A stretch of DNA of 64,000 nucleotides, taken from assembly GCA_901456055.1 (NCBI GenBank), contig CABDWT010000003.1, positions 193,352-257,351 of the forward strand, read 5' to 3'. Below are positions 1 through 13,547 of this stretch, piece by piece. The position numbers were made by a program, and so were the translations under genes. The notes below the pieces were generated by a model. The model saw only the letters and a program-made list of their open reading frames with translations, made no database searches and was not told the origin of the DNA. Every line of letters starts with the position of its first letter. The stretch's first letter is position 1. Source of the DNA: Phytobacter ursingii. GTDB lineage: Bacteria > Pseudomonadota > Gammaproteobacteria > Enterobacterales > Enterobacteriaceae.

Positions 1-1312
1 TTTTTACGATGCAGCCGTTTTCGGCGAAGTTACCGTACAGAACGGCCAGGCCGCCGTCTTTGCTGTAGGCATGTTCCAGAGAACGGATGCAGCCCTCAGC
101 GCGATCATCATCCAGCGAATCCCAACGGCAATCCTGCGAGAAGGCCTGCGTTGTGCGAATACCCGCAGGACCAGCGCGGAACATTTTTTTCACCGCCTCA
201 TCCTGGGTTACCGTGATGTCGTACTGCTCCAGCGTCTGCGGCAGCGTCAAACCGAGTACGTTTTTCACGTCGCGGTTCAACAGACCTGCTCTGTCCAGCT
301 CGCCGAGGATCCCCAGTACGCCACCGGCACGATGAACATCTTCCATATGGTATTTCTGCGTGCTCGGCGCAACCTTACACAGCTGCGGCACTTTACGGGA
401 CAGCTTGTCGATATCGCTCATGGTGAAGTCGATTTCTGCTTCTTGCGCCGCCGCCAGCAAATGCAGAACGGTATTGGTTGAACCACCCATGGCGATATCC
501 AGGGTCATTGCGTTCTCAAACGCCGCTTTGCTGGCAATATTGCGTGGCAGCGCGGAAGCATCATCCTGCTCGTAGTAGCGTTTGGTCAGTTCAACGATAC
601 GCTGGCCTGCGGTGAGGAACAGATCTTTACGATCGGCATGGGTCGCCAGCAGCGAGCCATTACCCGGCTGAGACAGGCCCAGCGCTTCGGTCAGACAGTT
701 CATCGAGTTAGCAGTGAACATACCGGAGCAGGAGCCGCAGGTCGGACAGGCAGAGCGTTCTACCTGTTCGCTCTGCGAATCAGACACTTTCGGGTCCGCA
801 CCCTGAATCATCGCATCGACCAGGTCGAGCTTGATGATTTTGTCGGACAGCTTGGTTTTACCGGCTTCCATCGGGCCGCCGGAAACGAAAATCACCGGAA
901 TGTTCAGGCGCAGTGACGCCATCAGCATCCCCGGAGTGATTTTGTCACAGTTGGAGATACACACCATGGCATCGGCGCAGTGAGCATTCACCATGTATTC
1001 AACGGAGTCCGCGATCAGTTCGCGCGATGGCAGTGAATAAAGCATGCCGCCGTGCCCCATGGCGATACCGTCATCCACGGCAATAGTATTGAACTCTTTC
1101 GCCACACCGCCGGAGGCTTCAATTTGCTCAGCAACCAGCTTACCGAGATCGCGCAAATGCACGTGCCCGGGCACGAACTGGGTAAACGAGTTCACGACGG
1201 CAATGATCGGCTTACCGAAATCGGCGTCTGTCATCCCGGTGGCGCGCCACAGCGCGCGGGCACCCGCCATATTACGCCCGTGGGTGGTGGTGGCGGAACG
1301 GTACTTAGGCAT
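1..1312 (-). CDS. ilvD: Dihydroxy-acid dehydratase, 3' end outside the window
   Basis: IlvD dehydrates 2,3-dihydroxy-isovalerate and 2,3-dihydroxy-3-methylvalerate to the keto acids that IlvE aminates, in valine and isoleucine synthesis in the cytoplasm. About 437 residues are visible, beginning [20 protein letters not shown], with the start codon at 1310-1312. The family is about 616 residues long, so the C-terminal third lies beyond base 1. The iron-sulphur motif PTCGSCSGM is encoded near 735-760. The gene lies 60 bases downstream of ilvE and is the last ilv gene visible in the operon. Start and identity are clear; only the missing end is unseen. Confidence 0.97.
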   Translation of the reverse strand, partial: MPKYRSATTTHGRNMAGARALWRATGMTDADFGKPIIAVVNSFTQFVPGHVHLRDLGKLVAEQIEASGGVAKEFNTIAVDDGIAMGHGGMLYSLPSRELIADSVEYMVNAHCADAMVCISNCDKITPGMLMASLRLNIPVIFVSGGPMEAGKTKLSDKIIKLDLVDAMIQGADPKVSDSQSEQVERSACPTCGSCSGMFTANSMNCLTEALGLSQPGNGSLLATHADRKDLFLTAGQRIVELTKRYYEQDDASALPRNIASKAAFENAMTLDIAMGGSTNTVLHLLAAAQEAEIDFTMSDIDKLSRKVPQLCKVAPSTQKYHMEDVHRAGGVLGILGELDRAGLLNRDVKNVLGLTLPQTLEQYDITVTQDEAVKKMFRAGPAGIRTTQAFSQDCRWDSLDDDRAEGCIRSLEHAYSKDGGLAVLYGNFAENGCIVK

Positions 1313-1372
1313 GCTTTAGTTACTCCCAGTTTCTGTTAAATGGGGCGTTGCGTGCCGCCCCATCTTTTATAC

Positions 1373-2302
1373 TTAGTTATTGACCTGATCCAACCAGCCC
1401 CATTTATCTTCGGTTTCACCGGTAAACAGGCCAAAAAATGCTTGCTGAATACGTTTGGTGACCGGGCCACAGCGGCCTTCGCCCACCTGGATGCCATCCA
1501 CGCTGCGAACCGGCGTGATTTCTGCAGCCGTACCGGACATGAACACTTCATCGGCCAGGTACAGCGACTCGCGGGACAGGGTCTGCTCGCGAACTTCAAT
1601 ACCGAGGTCTTTCGCCAGCTTGATGATGGCGTCACGGGTGATACCCGGCAGCGCGGAAGAGGTAAATGGCGGAGTGAACAGGATGCCATCTTTCACTTCA
1701 AACAGGTTTTCACCCGCACCTTCAGAAATATAGCCATTCACATCCAGCGCAATACCTTCCTGATAACCATGACGACGTGCTTCACTGCCAACCAGCAGAG
1801 AAGAAAGGTAGTTACCACCGGCTTTTGCCGCAGTCGGGATGGTATTCGGTGCAACGCGGTTCCAGGAGGAAACCATCGCGTCGATCCCCTGATCCAACGC
1901 TTCTGCGCCGAGGTATGCCCCCCAGGGAAAAGCTGCGATGATCACATCAGTGGTGTAACCATCCGGCGGGTTAACGCCCATACCTACGTCACCAACGAAC
2001 ACCAACGGACGAATATAGGCGCTGGTCAGGTTGTTTTTGCGAATCACCTGCCGGCAAGCTTCCATCAGTTCATCAATGCTTTGAGAAACCGGGAAGCGAT
2101 AAATTTTGGCTGAATCACGCAGACGCTGCATGTGCTCACGATGACGGAACACCACCGGCCCTTTGTGCGAGTTATAGCAACGGATACCTTCGAACACGGA
2201 AGTACCGTAATGCAGAGCGTGGGACATCACATGAATCTTTGCTTCTCCCCACGGAACCATCTCGCCATTGAACCAAATGTAATCAGCTTTTTTCGTCGTC
2301 AT
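1373..2302 (-). CDS. ilvE: Branched-chain amino acid aminotransferase
   Basis: This 309-residue PLP enzyme transfers amino groups from glutamate to the 2-keto acids of valine, leucine and isoleucine. The start MTTKKADYIWFNGEM matches the E. coli protein; the reading frame is open 25 codons further upstream, but that extension overlaps ilvM. The PLP lysine is K160 in PTAAKAGGNYL, and the conserved EGAGENLFE segment follows. It lies 16 bases after the ilvM stop within ilvGMED. No disruption is seen. Confidence 0.98.
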   Translation of the reverse strand: MTTKKADYIWFNGEMVPWGEAKIHVMSHALHYGTSVFEGIRCYNSHKGPVVFRHREHMQRLRDSAKIYRFPVSQSIDELMEACRQVIRKNNLTSAYIRPLVFVGDVGMGVNPPDGYTTDVIIAAFPWGAYLGAEALDQGIDAMVSSWNRVAPNTIPTAAKAGGNYLSSLLVGSEARRHGYQEGIALDVNGYISEGAGENLFEVKDGILFTPPFTSSALPGITRDAIIKLAKDLGIEVREQTLSRESLYLADEVFMSGTAAEITPVRSVDGIQVGEGRCGPVTKRIQQAFFGLFTGETEDKWGWLDQVNN

Positions 2303-2318
2303 TTTAATTCCTTTGCGC

Positions 2319-2582
2319 TCAGGCGCGGATCTGTTGTGATGATGTTGTACATTGCTGGATATCAACCCGGGCGACATCGACCAGTTTGCTTAGCTGGCTA
2401 AACAGTAATTCGACGGGGCGCGGGCTGGCAACGGTCAATTCAATATTTATATTCTGCGCGTCGGTGGCCGCTTCCATGTTCATTGAACAAACCTGAAAGC
2501 CACGGTGGCGTACCACACGTAATACACGTTCTAACGTTTCCGGGTTGAAGCGGGCCTGCACGGCGACCTGATGTTGCATCAT
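2319..2582 (-). CDS. ilvM: Acetolactate synthase II, regulatory (small) subunit
   Basis: IlvM is the small subunit of acetohydroxyacid synthase II, needed for full activity of IlvG. The 87-residue protein begins [20 protein letters not shown] and keeps the ACT-like fold segments [16 protein letters not shown] and [15 protein letters not shown]. Its ATG overlaps the ilvG stop by four bases (ATGA), which points to translational coupling of the two subunits. Length and sequence match the E. coli protein. Confidence 0.97.
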   Translation of the reverse strand: MMQHQVAVQARFNPETLERVLRVVRHRGFQVCSMNMEAATDAQNINIELTVASPRPVELLFSQLSKLVDVARVDIQQCTTSSQQIRA

Positions 2583-4225
2583 GATAATTTCTCCAGCATT
2601 TCTGCATTACTGGCACCTGGCGGTACCAACGGCCAGACATTCTCAAGCTCGTCGATTGAGACATGAAGCAGGTATGGCCCCTCACAGGACAGCATGGTGT
2701 CGAGAGCCGCTTCAACCTGGTCTTTACGGGTGATGTGCTGGCCGGGAATGCCGAAGGCGCTGGCCAGAACGAGGAAATCGGGGTTATCGGTAAGTGTTGT
2801 TTCGCTATAACGTTCGTTGAAGAATAACTGCTGCCACTGGCGAACCATCCCTAAACGCTGATTATCCAGTAACACGATTTTCAGCGGTAACTGTTTGCGT
2901 TTTACGGTGCCGAGTTCCTGAACATTCATCATGAAGGAACCGTCACCGGAGATACAGATTACCGTATCATTCGGACGGGCCACCTGTGCCCCCACGGCGG
3001 CTGGCAAGCCAAAGCCCATTGTGCCTAAGCCACTGGACGTAATGAAATTTTCTGGACGGGTGTAAGTCATGTGCTGTGCAGACCACATTTGATGCTGACC
3101 CACATCGGTGGTCACCACGCAGTCGGCAGGTTTGCGGTCTGACAATTGTTTTAACAACAGCGGTGCATAGATCGCGTCACCTGGATGGTCATAACGCCAG
3201 GCGAACTCTCTACGCATGTCGGCATTAAACTGGCGCCATTCGTTAATCTCCAGCTCCTGTTGCAATGCTGGCAGCAACGCATTCAAATCGCCTTGCAAGC
3301 TGACATGTGCCTGACGCAATTTATTCATTTCTGCCGGATCGATATCCATATGGATAACTTTGGCATTTGGCGCAAAGGTATTCAGTTTGCCGGTGACACG
3401 ATCGTCAAAGCGTGCCCCCACAGCGATTAGCAGGTCACACTCCTGCACCGCCAGATTCGCGGCTTTGGTGCCATGCATCCCCAGCATGCCGAGATACCAT
3501 GGATAGCTATCTTCAACCGCACCAAGACCTTTAAGTGTGCAGGTTACTGGCATTTGAGTCACGGCGAGGAACTCACGCAGCGCCGGAACAGCCTGCGCCA
3601 TCCCTACGCCACCACCTACGTACAGCATCGGCTTTTTGGCCTGAGCCAGCATTTGGCAGGCCTGCGCCACGTCTTCATGTGGGAAGGTGAACTCATCCCC
3701 AACGGTGGAAAAATGCGGTTCCAGATCACCGGAGGCTAACTGGATATCTTTAGGGATATCAACGAGAACCGGACCAGGACGGCCTGAGTTTGCCACCTGG
3801 AACGCTTCGGCAATCACGCGCGGCAGCTCCTCCAGAGACTGCACCAGAAAACTATGTTTGGTGCAGGCCAGCGACAAACCGAGAACGTCCACTTCCTGGA
3901 AGGCATCGGTACCAATGAATGGCGCGGCAACCTGACCGGTGATAGCAACGACAGGAACGGAATCGAGCAGCGCATCCGCCAGCCCGGTGATCAGATTAGT
4001 TGCTCCCGGGCCGGACGTGGCGATACACACACCCGTTTTACCCGTCGAGCGTGCATAACCGATAGCCGCCATTGCCGCCCCCTGCTCATGCCGGCACAAC
4101 AGGTGTTCCACGCCGCCGTCATACAGTGCATCGTAAACCGGCATAATTGCGCCGCCGGGATACCCAAAGACTGTATCAACCTGCTGTGCCCGCAACGCAT
4201 GTACTACCCACTGTGCGCCATTCAT
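2579..4225 (-). CDS. ilvG: Acetolactate synthase II, catalytic (large) subunit
   Basis: IlvG condenses pyruvate with pyruvate or 2-oxobutyrate, the first common step to valine, leucine and isoleucine, using thiamine diphosphate, Mg2+ and FAD. The full 548-residue frame is open. The catalytic glutamate is E47 in CRHEQGAA, and the thiamine diphosphate motif [14 protein letters not shown] is near residue 428. In E. coli K-12 this gene is inactivated by a frameshift; here it is intact, so the valine-resistant isozyme II should be made. The start lies two bases after the ilvX stop. High confidence. Confidence 0.98.
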   Translation of the reverse strand: MNGAQWVVHALRAQQVDTVFGYPGGAIMPVYDALYDGGVEHLLCRHEQGAAMAAIGYARSTGKTGVCIATSGPGATNLITGLADALLDSVPVVAITGQVAAPFIGTDAFQEVDVLGLSLACTKHSFLVQSLEELPRVIAEAFQVANSGRPGPVLVDIPKDIQLASGDLEPHFSTVGDEFTFPHEDVAQACQMLAQAKKPMLYVGGGVGMAQAVPALREFLAVTQMPVTCTLKGLGAVEDSYPWYLGMLGMHGTKAANLAVQECDLLIAVGARFDDRVTGKLNTFAPNAKVIHMDIDPAEMNKLRQAHVSLQGDLNALLPALQQELEINEWRQFNADMRREFAWRYDHPGDAIYAPLLLKQLSDRKPADCVVTTDVGQHQMWSAQHMTYTRPENFITSSGLGTMGFGLPAAVGAQVARPNDTVICISGDGSFMMNVQELGTVKRKQLPLKIVLLDNQRLGMVRQWQQLFFNERYSETTLTDNPDFLVLASAFGIPGQHITRKDQVEAALDTMLSCEGPYLLHVSIDELENVWPLVPPGASNAEMLEKLS

Positions 4226-4227
4226 AG

Positions 4228-4278
4228 TTAGTTCCCCGCCGTAAATCGGGAGAAACAGAATTTTGTGCTACTACTCAT
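4228..4278 (-). CDS. ilvX: IlvX small protein, 16 residues
   Basis: This short gene between the attenuator and ilvG encodes [16 protein letters not shown]. It resembles E. coli IlvX ([16 protein letters not shown]) in length, position and sequence. A GAGGAG ribosome site lies eight bases before its ATG, and its stop is two bases from the ilvG start, so it probably couples translation into ilvG. Its own function is not known. The conservation of the peptide rather than just the DNA supports it being translated. Confidence 0.85.
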   Translation of the reverse strand: MSSSTKFCFSRFTAGN

Positions 4279-4309
4279 TCTCTGCTCCTCGTTTATGTTT
4301 TTAGGTCAT

Positions 4310-4340
4310 AAAAAAACCCCCGGACCTTTCGGTGCGGGGG
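4310..4340 (-). terminator. ilv operon attenuator
   Basis: A GC-rich hairpin (CCCCCGCACC, loop GAAA, GGTCCGGGGG) followed by seven T on the minus strand lies between ilvL and ilvX. Its position after a leader peptide rich in Leu, Val and Ile is that of the classical ilvGMEDA attenuator, which lets transcription through when charged branched-chain tRNAs are scarce. Confidence 0.93.
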
Positions 4341-4364
4341 TCTTAGTTCGTTAAGGCTTGATTT

Positions 4365-4463
4365 TTAAGCCTTTCCTCGTCCAAGTGCAGCCCCGCACGG
4401 TGGGATAATAATCACCACCACGCTAATCACAATCAGGCTAATCACTCGTAGAAGGGCTGTCAT
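4365..4463 (-). CDS. ilvL: ilv operon leader peptide
   Basis: This 32-residue peptide starts MTALLRVISLIVISVVVIII and ends PPCGAALGRGKA. Fifteen of its residues are Leu, Val or Ile, including an uninterrupted V-V-V-I-I-I run, so ribosome stalling here reports the supply of all three amino acids. The attenuator hairpin begins 24 bases after its stop. It matches E. coli IlvL closely, with one Val-to-Ile change. Confidence 0.96.
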   Translation of the reverse strand: MTALLRVISLIVISVVVIIIPPCGAALGRGKA

Positions 4464-4506
4464 TTTCTGTACTTTCTGGCTTCATGTTCGAAGGAATGCC
4501 TAAAGA

Positions 4507-4534
4507 GTTATCACAGATATGAGACATGACACAA
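4507..4534 (-). promoter_or_regulatory. Probable ilv operon promoter
   Basis: On the minus strand TTGTGT (4529-4534) and GATAAC (4507-4512) are 16 bases apart and sit 43 bases upstream of ilvL, where the E. coli ilv P2 promoter lies. The DNA further upstream (4535-4650) is very AT-rich; in E. coli this area binds IHF, but I did not find a clear consensus site. Elements are partial matches, so the exact hexamers are tentative. The rest of 4464-4805 shows no gene. Confidence 0.6.
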
Positions 4535-4805
4535 GATTTTTTTATGACAGTTTTTTTCGTTAGCAAAACAATATCAATAAAAAGCCTTGTTTTTTATAGA
4601 GAAAAAGTTAAATGAAATAATTTCATTTTTTTCAACGCTAAAAGAGCTTTTAAGCACCAGGCCGAAACATGCGAGGAGAATTCCAAAAAAACATAGATCG
4701 TCCGCAACCGCCGGAAAAAGTGTGGAAGCCTGCGCGCAAACCTTCTTTTTTTCGTGAAGGTAAAGTCTATTTGCCCCGCATACTTACTTTCCACAAGGAG
4801 GTTTT

Positions 4806-6332
4806 ATGACGTTGTCGGTTATTTACACGCGTGCAGCGCTGGGGGTTTGTGCGCCGTTAATCACCGTTGAGGTGCACATCAGCAACGGTCTTCCCGGCTT
4901 GACGATGGTGGGCCTACCGGAGACAACGGTGAAGGAAGCCCGGGATCGCGTGCGTAGCGCGATCATCAATAGCGGCTACGAATTCCCCGCGAAAAAGATC
5001 ACGATCAACCTGGCACCGGCAGACCTTCCCAAAGAGGGAGGGCGATATGATTTACCTATCGCAATTGCGCTTCTCGCGGCTTCTGAGCAATTGCAGGCTA
5101 GCCATCTTCATCGGTTTGAGTTCGTCGGCGAATTGGCCCTTACAGGAGCGCTACGCGGCGTTCCCGGAGCGATATCCAGCGCCATGGAAGCAATCAAGGC
5201 TGGCCGGTCCATCATTGTCGCCGCAGAGAACGAAGCCGAGGTAAGCCTGACAGGAACGAAAGATTGTTACATCGCCGAGCATCTGCAGGCAGTATGTGCC
5301 TTTCTTGAAGGCAAACATGCGTTATCTCCACCATCTCCCCATTTCATCAGCAGTAACCCGAATACAGCGCAACATGACTTAAGCGACGTCATCGGGCAGG
5401 AGCAAGGTAAGCGTGCACTGGAGATTACAGCTGCTGGCGGGCATAACTTGCTCCTGATCGGCCCACCGGGCACGGGGAAAACCATGCTTGCCAGCAGGCT
5501 TGGGGCATTGTTGCCACCGCTGAGCAACCAGGATGCGCTCGAAAGCGCGGCAATCCTGAGTCTGGTCAACACCTCAGGATTGATACGTCAATGGCGACAG
5601 AGACCTTTTCGCGCACCGCATCATAGTGCCTCACTTACGGCTATGGTCGGCGGCGGCGCAATACCTGGCCCTGGAGAAATATCGCTGGCCCATAACGGCG
5701 TGTTGTTCCTCGATGAGCTACCTGAATTTGAGCGACGGGTACTGGACGCGTTGCGCGAACCCATCGAGTCAGGGCAGATTCATATTTCCCGTACGCGGGC
5801 GAAAGTCACGTACCCTGCCCGTTTTCAACTTATTGCCGCGATGAATCCCAGCCCAACGGGGCATTATCAAGGGAACCATAACCGCAGCACGCCGGAACAG
5901 ACATTGCGCTACCTTGGGCGCCTTTCTGGGCCATTTCTAGACCGCTTCGACCTGTCGCTTGAGATCCCACTCCTGCCGCCCGGTATGCTGAGCCACAACC
6001 AACACGACAGTGAAAAGAGTAGTGTCGTGCGTGCACGGGTTATCGCTGCACAGGAACGACAGTACCAACGGCAAGGGAAACTTAACGCGTTACTGGAAAA
6101 CAGCGAGATGAGGGATTTTTGCGTGCTCAAGCAAGCTGATGGAGAGTGGCTGGAACAAACACTAGTACGGCTTGGTCTGTCAGTACGAGCCTGGCAACGG
6201 TTGTTGAAAGTAGGGAGAACCATCGCCGATCTGGAAGGAGCGGAAAGTATTCAGCGCGATCATCTACAGGAAGCGCTCAGCTATCGCGCTATCGACAGGC
6301 TACTCATCCATTTACAGAAAATGTTGGGATAA
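4806..6332 (+). CDS. comM: ComM (YifB) AAA+ ATPase, DNA branch-migration helicase family
   Basis: The 508-residue protein belongs to the Mg-chelatase-like YifB/ComM family. ComM in naturally transformable bacteria is a hexameric helicase that extends branch migration during integration of incoming DNA; its role in enterics is less clear. Residues 1-170 form the Lon-protease-like N-terminal domain, the Walker A motif GPPGTGKT is at 219-226, the Walker B segment LFLDELPEFERR follows, and the C-terminal domain ends AIDRLLIHLQKMLG. A strong ribosome site AAGGAGG lies just before the ATG. It diverges from the ilv operon. Confidence 0.96.
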   Translation: MTLSVIYTRAALGVCAPLITVEVHISNGLPGLTMVGLPETTVKEARDRVRSAIINSGYEFPAKKITINLAPADLPKEGGRYDLPIAIALLAASEQLQASHLHRFEFVGELALTGALRGVPGAISSAMEAIKAGRSIIVAAENEAEVSLTGTKDCYIAEHLQAVCAFLEGKHALSPPSPHFISSNPNTAQHDLSDVIGQEQGKRALEITAAGGHNLLLIGPPGTGKTMLASRLGALLPPLSNQDALESAAILSLVNTSGLIRQWRQRPFRAPHHSASLTAMVGGGAIPGPGEISLAHNGVLFLDELPEFERRVLDALREPIESGQIHISRTRAKVTYPARFQLIAAMNPSPTGHYQGNHNRSTPEQTLRYLGRLSGPFLDRFDLSLEIPLLPPGMLSHNQHDSEKSSVVRARVIAAQERQYQRQGKLNALLENSEMRDFCVLKQADGEWLEQTLVRLGLSVRAWQRLLKVGRTIADLEGAESIQRDHLQEALSYRAIDRLLIHLQKMLG

Positions 6333-6357
6333 AAAAGGGGCCGCAGCCCCTTTTTTT
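6331..6357. terminator. Bidirectional terminator between comM and maoP
   Basis: The hairpin GGGGC-CGCA-GCCCC is flanked by six A on the left and seven T on the right, so it can end transcription from both convergent genes. It begins within the comM stop codon and runs to the maoP stop codon. Confidence 0.88.
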
Positions 6358-6694
6358 AGTCTTCAGAATCCGTGTAGTCTTCATTCCCTTCCATCTGCGG
6401 TTTGCCGCCTGACAGGGTGTGAAAACGCTTTGGACGCTTAATGCGTGACATATACTTAGACCAGACGCGTTCTGCTTCGGTGTCTGGCTCGCGTTCGCCG
6501 CGACATACTGCGACGAAACGGATTTCTTCTTCTGTGGTCGGTTCACGCTTACCGAGATCCAGCTCGTTGAAAGCATAACCATGACGCTCAAGCAACTGAG
6601 CTTCTTTGATGGTGAAATCACCATGACGGGAAAACCCGCGCGGATAATGTTTGTTGTCAAAAAAACGATTAGTCGTCGTAAAGCTTTCCGCCAT
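6356..6694 (-). CDS. maoP: Macrodomain Ori organisation protein MaoP
   Basis: This 112-residue protein (former YifE) acts with the DNA site maoS to organise the Ori macrodomain of the chromosome in E. coli. It begins [20 protein letters not shown] and ends in an acidic tail, [11 protein letters not shown]. It is convergent with comM and divergent from hdfR. Assignment rests on near-identity to E. coli MaoP and conserved neighbours. Confidence 0.93.
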   Translation of the reverse strand: MAESFTTTNRFFDNKHYPRGFSRHGDFTIKEAQLLERHGYAFNELDLGKREPTTEEEIRFVAVCRGEREPDTEAERVWSKYMSRIKRPKRFHTLSGGKPQMEGNEDYTDSED

Positions 6695-6728
6695 CCTGCA
6701 CGCTCCTAATTCTTTGGCCGAGCTATTT

Positions 6729-6745
6729 ATGGCGCGGAGTATTAG
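6729..6745. promoter_or_regulatory. maoS: Candidate maoS site
   Basis: On the minus strand the 17 bases CTAATACTCCGCGCCAT lie 34 bases upstream of maoP. In E. coli a 17-base maoS element is placed next to maoP and is needed for MaoP function. The position fits and the sequence resembles what I recall of maoS, but the match is from memory and should be checked. Confidence 0.5.
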
Positions 6746-6812
6746 TTACGCTTGACAGAGTGTAAAACAAAACATTTAAATCATTACGACAAATAATTTT
6801 GCGGAGAAACCT

Positions 6813-7634
6813 GTGGATACGGAATTGCTAAAAACTTTCCTGGAAGTCAGCCGAACTCGCCACTTCGGGCGCGCAGCTGAAGCACTCTATTTGACCCAGT
6901 CAGCCGTGAGCTTTCGTATTCGTCAGTTAGAAAACCAGCTTGGCGTAAATCTTTTCACGCGCCATCGCAACAATATCCGCCTGACGGCGGCCGGGGAAAA
7001 ACTTCTCCCCTATGCCGAAACGCTGATGAATACCTGGCAGGCGGCACGCAAAGAGGTTGCGCATACATCGAGACACAATCAATTTTCTATCGGTGCAAGT
7101 GCCTCGCTATGGGAATGTATGCTTAGCGACTGGCTTGGAAGGCTGTACCAGCTAGAGGAAAGCCTGCAATTTGAAGCACGAATTGCACAGCGACAATCGT
7201 TAGTCAAACAGCTACATGAGCGCCAACTTGATCTCCTGATCACAACAGAAACACCCAAAATGGACGAATTTAGCAGCCAGTTATTAGGACATTTTACACT
7301 TGGCCTCTATTGCTCGACGCCCGAAAAGACGAAGTCACAATTGAATTATTTGCGTCTGGAATGGGGGCCGGATTTTCAGCAACATGAGTCCGAGTTGATT
7401 GGCAGCGACGATGTCCCAACGTTAACTACCAGTTCAGCAGAGGTCGCTCATCAGCAACTGACGCTCTTAAATGGATGTGCGTGGCTACCTGTCTCCTGGG
7501 CGCAGCAAAGGAGTGGCCTGCATATGGTGGCTGATAGCACGACGCTATCCCGACCACTTTATGCTATCTGGTTACAAAATAGCGATAAACAAAACCAGAT
7601 TCGGGAGTTATTGAAAATAAAGGTAATGGAATGA
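6813..7634 (+). CDS. hdfR: LysR-family regulator HdfR
   Basis: HdfR is a LysR-type repressor that lowers transcription of the flagellar master operon flhDC in E. coli. The 273-residue protein starts at GTG with [20 protein letters not shown]; the GTG is preceded by GCGGAGAAA and matches the known start. The winged HTH occupies residues 4-60 ([20 protein letters not shown]), followed by the LysR effector-binding domain. Its 3' end faces the distal end of the rRNA operon. The protein is slightly shorter than the E. coli form, with small deletions in the middle and at the C terminus. Confidence 0.95.
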   Translation: MDTELLKTFLEVSRTRHFGRAAEALYLTQSAVSFRIRQLENQLGVNLFTRHRNNIRLTAAGEKLLPYAETLMNTWQAARKEVAHTSRHNQFSIGASASLWECMLSDWLGRLYQLEESLQFEARIAQRQSLVKQLHERQLDLLITTETPKMDEFSSQLLGHFTLGLYCSTPEKTKSQLNYLRLEWGPDFQQHESELIGSDDVPTLTTSSAEVAHQQLTLLNGCAWLPVSWAQQRSGLHMVADSTTLSRPLYAIWLQNSDKQNQIRELLKIKVME

Positions 7635-7682
7635 AAACGGCGCATCCGTTGTGGGTGCGTCTGAATTGTTTTACCAGAAAAA

Positions 7683-7726
7683 AAGCAAAAAAAAATCCTT
7701 TGCCTTAGCAAAGGATTTTTTCTTTT
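7683..7726. terminator. Terminator of the rRNA operon, also facing hdfR
   Basis: A perfect 13-base-pair stem AAAAATCCTTTGC, loop CTTA, is flanked by A-rich DNA on the left and T-rich DNA on the right. On the minus strand it follows tRNA-Trp and ends in a long T run, as an rRNA operon terminator should. It could also stop hdfR transcription from the other side. Confidence 0.88.
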
Positions 7727-7728
7727 TC

Positions 7729-7804
7729 TGGCAGGGGCGGAGAGACTCGAACTCCCAACACCCGGTTTTGGAGACCGGTGCTCTACCAATTGAACTACGC
7801 CCCT
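7729..7804 (-). tRNA. trpT: tRNA-Trp (anticodon CCA)
   Basis: The 76-base gene folds as a standard cloverleaf with acceptor AGGGGCG/CGCCCCT, anticodon loop CTCCAAA and an encoded CCA end. It is the last gene of the rRNA operon, as downstream of E. coli rrnC. Confidence 0.98.
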
Positions 7805-7812
7805 AGATAGGG

Positions 7813-7889
7813 TGGCGGAACGGACGGGACTCGAACCCGCGACCCCCTGCGTGACAGGCAGGTATTCTAACCGACTGAACTACCGCTCC
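7813..7889 (-). tRNA. aspT: tRNA-Asp (anticodon GTC)
   Basis: The 77-base gene has acceptor GGAGCGG/CCGTTCC, anticodon loop CTGTCAC and an encoded CCA. It lies eight bases before tRNA-Trp and 53 bases after 5S rRNA, the same distal tRNA pair as E. coli rrnC. Confidence 0.98.
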
Positions 7890-7942
7890 ACCGAATACTT
7901 CTTTAATCACCGGATTAATGCACCGGCTTACTGCTTAATTTG

Positions 7943-8062
7943 ATGCCTGGCAGTTCCCTACTCTCACATGGGGAGACCCCACACTACCATCGGCGCTACG
8001 GCGTTTCACTTCTGAGTTCGGCATGGGGTCAGGTGGGACCACCGCGCTAAAGCCGCCAGGCA
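7943..8062 (-). rRNA. rrf: 5S ribosomal RNA
   Basis: The 120-base gene begins TGCCTGGCGG and ends CTGCCAGGCAT, so its two ends pair. The core from GGTGGTCCCACCTGACCCC onward matches enterobacterial 5S. The segment GGCTTTAGC near the 5' end is a minor variant of the E. coli sequence. Confidence 0.98.
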
Positions 8063-8092
8063 AATTCTGTGCTCTGTCCTGTGTCTTTTGTG

Positions 8093-8177
8093 CTGATACT
8101 GCGTTGGCTGCTCTCGTAAAGTCAGTCACATACCTCAGTATGCTCCTTCCTTTCCTTCGCTGGCCGCCTTGTCTCAG
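8093..8177 (-). repeat. ERIC-like element in the 23S-5S spacer
   Basis: On the minus strand this 85-base insert begins CTGAGACAAGGCGGCC, has the central inverted repeat GCATAC-TGA-GGTATG followed by TGACTG, and ends GCAGCCAACGCAGTATCAG. The blocks CAAGGCGGC, TGTGACTG and GCAGCCAACGC are those of enterobacterial ERIC elements such as the one at 58743. It makes the 23S-5S spacer 193 bases long, about twice the E. coli length. A related copy in the opposite orientation is at 11472-11538. Confidence 0.6.
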
Positions 8178-8255
8178 CGCAAAATCCTTCGGACTCTGAA
8201 TCTAAGCTGAATATTGTTCGTCTTCTCAAATCCGCCAAAACATCTTCGGCGTTGT

Positions 8256-11157
<2,902 letters not shown>

Positions 11158-11290
11158 TCACAACCCGAAGATGTTTCTTTCGATTCATCCTCGCGCTGTA
11201 AAAATTTGAGAGACTCGAACACACCGTCATCTGTTCTTATTACGGAGAACAGACACTGTGTGTCGTTTCAATTTTCAGCTTGATCCAGAT

Positions 11291-11302
11291 TTTTAAAGAG
11301 CA
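11291..11302 (-). promoter_or_regulatory. boxA antitermination site in the 16S-23S spacer
   Basis: TGCTCTTTAAAA on the minus strand, between tRNA-Ala and 23S, matches the second boxA of enterobacterial rRNA operons, where NusB/NusE bind the nascent RNA to prevent premature termination. Confidence 0.8.
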
Positions 11303-11363
11303 AAACTTCGCAGTGCACCTTTTCAGGTTCACTCTGAAGTTTTCTTGTGTTCGCAGTAAATGA

Positions 11364-11439
11364 TGGTGGAGCTATGCGGGATCGAACCGCAGACCTCCTG
11401 CGTGCAAAGCAGGCGCTCTCCCAGCTGAGCTATAGCCCC
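11364..11439 (-). tRNA. alaT: tRNA-Ala (anticodon TGC)
   Basis: The 76-base gene has acceptor GGGGCTA/TAGCTCC, anticodon loop TTTGCAC and an encoded CCA. It is the second spacer tRNA of the operon. The symbol is by analogy; which of the paralogous loci it is cannot be fixed from one operon. Confidence 0.97.
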
Positions 11440-11471
11440 ATCGTGGTCAAATCTCGTTAACCGTAATTTTT

Positions 11472-11538
11472 CTGAGACAAGGCGTGGAATAACGAAGCAT
11501 ACACCGGTATGCGAGTCATTTCACAACGCAGTATTCAG
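11472..11538 (+). repeat. Small repeat between tRNA-Ile and tRNA-Ala, related to the 8093 element
   Basis: Read on the plus strand, the 67 bases start CTGAGACAAGGCG, contain the imperfect palindrome GCATAC-ACC-GGTATGC followed by GAGTCATT, and end CAACGCAGTATTCAG. The ends and centre match the element at 8093-8177, which lies in the opposite orientation in the same operon. It lengthens the Ile-Ala spacer to 106 bases, against about 42 in E. coli. Confidence 0.6.
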
Positions 11539-11545
11539 GAAAATT

Positions 11546-11622
<77 letters not shown>

Positions 11623-11692
11623 GCAGAGATTTTTTACTGCTGTATTTCATCAGACAATCTGTGTGAGCACTGCAAAGGCAGGTTCTTTAAGG

Positions 11693-13234
<1,542 letters not shown>

Positions 13235-13367
13235 AAAAGTTTGATGCTCTTAGAATTAAACTTCGTAATGAATTACGTGTTCACTCCAGAGACTTGGTAT
13301 TCATTTATTGTCCGAAGACATTAAGAATCCATGTCACTTTGAGTGCCCACACAGATTGTCTGATAAA

Positions 13368-13380
13368 TTGTTAAAGAGCA
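13368..13380 (-). promoter_or_regulatory. boxA antitermination site in the rRNA leader
   Basis: TGCTCTTTAACAA on the minus strand, 37 bases downstream of the P2 -10 box, is the standard leader boxA. It lies in the 16S leader that runs to 13235. Confidence 0.85.
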
Positions 13381-13416
13381 GTGCCGCTTCGTTTTTCGCT
13401 GCGGCGCGGGGTGTGC

Positions 13417-13444
13417 ATATTACGCTTTCCCGCTGCAGAGTCAA
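13417..13444 (-). promoter_or_regulatory. rRNA operon promoter P2
   Basis: TTGACT (13439-13444) and TAATAT (13417-13422) on the minus strand are separated by 16 bases, as in enterobacterial rrn P2 promoters. It lies about 130 bases downstream of P1. Confidence 0.9.
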
Positions 13445-13547
13445 GTATTTATTTTTACTTTTCTCTGCGGGCTTCTCACCGGCATTCGCCTGAGAACCCT
13501 GCTGACCCGGCGGCTTGCTTGCCGTTGTTCCGTGTCAGTGGAGGCGC

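Noticed and set aside
1340-2113. Long plus-strand open frame opposite ilvE (257 codons)
   Set aside because: Shadow of ilvE in GC-rich coding DNA; ilvE is clearly the gene and the antisense product has no recognisable motifs.
4594-4794. 66-codon minus-strand frame upstream of ilvL
   Set aside because: Lies in the AT-rich regulatory region of the ilv operon; Phe/Lys-rich composition reflects AT tracts.
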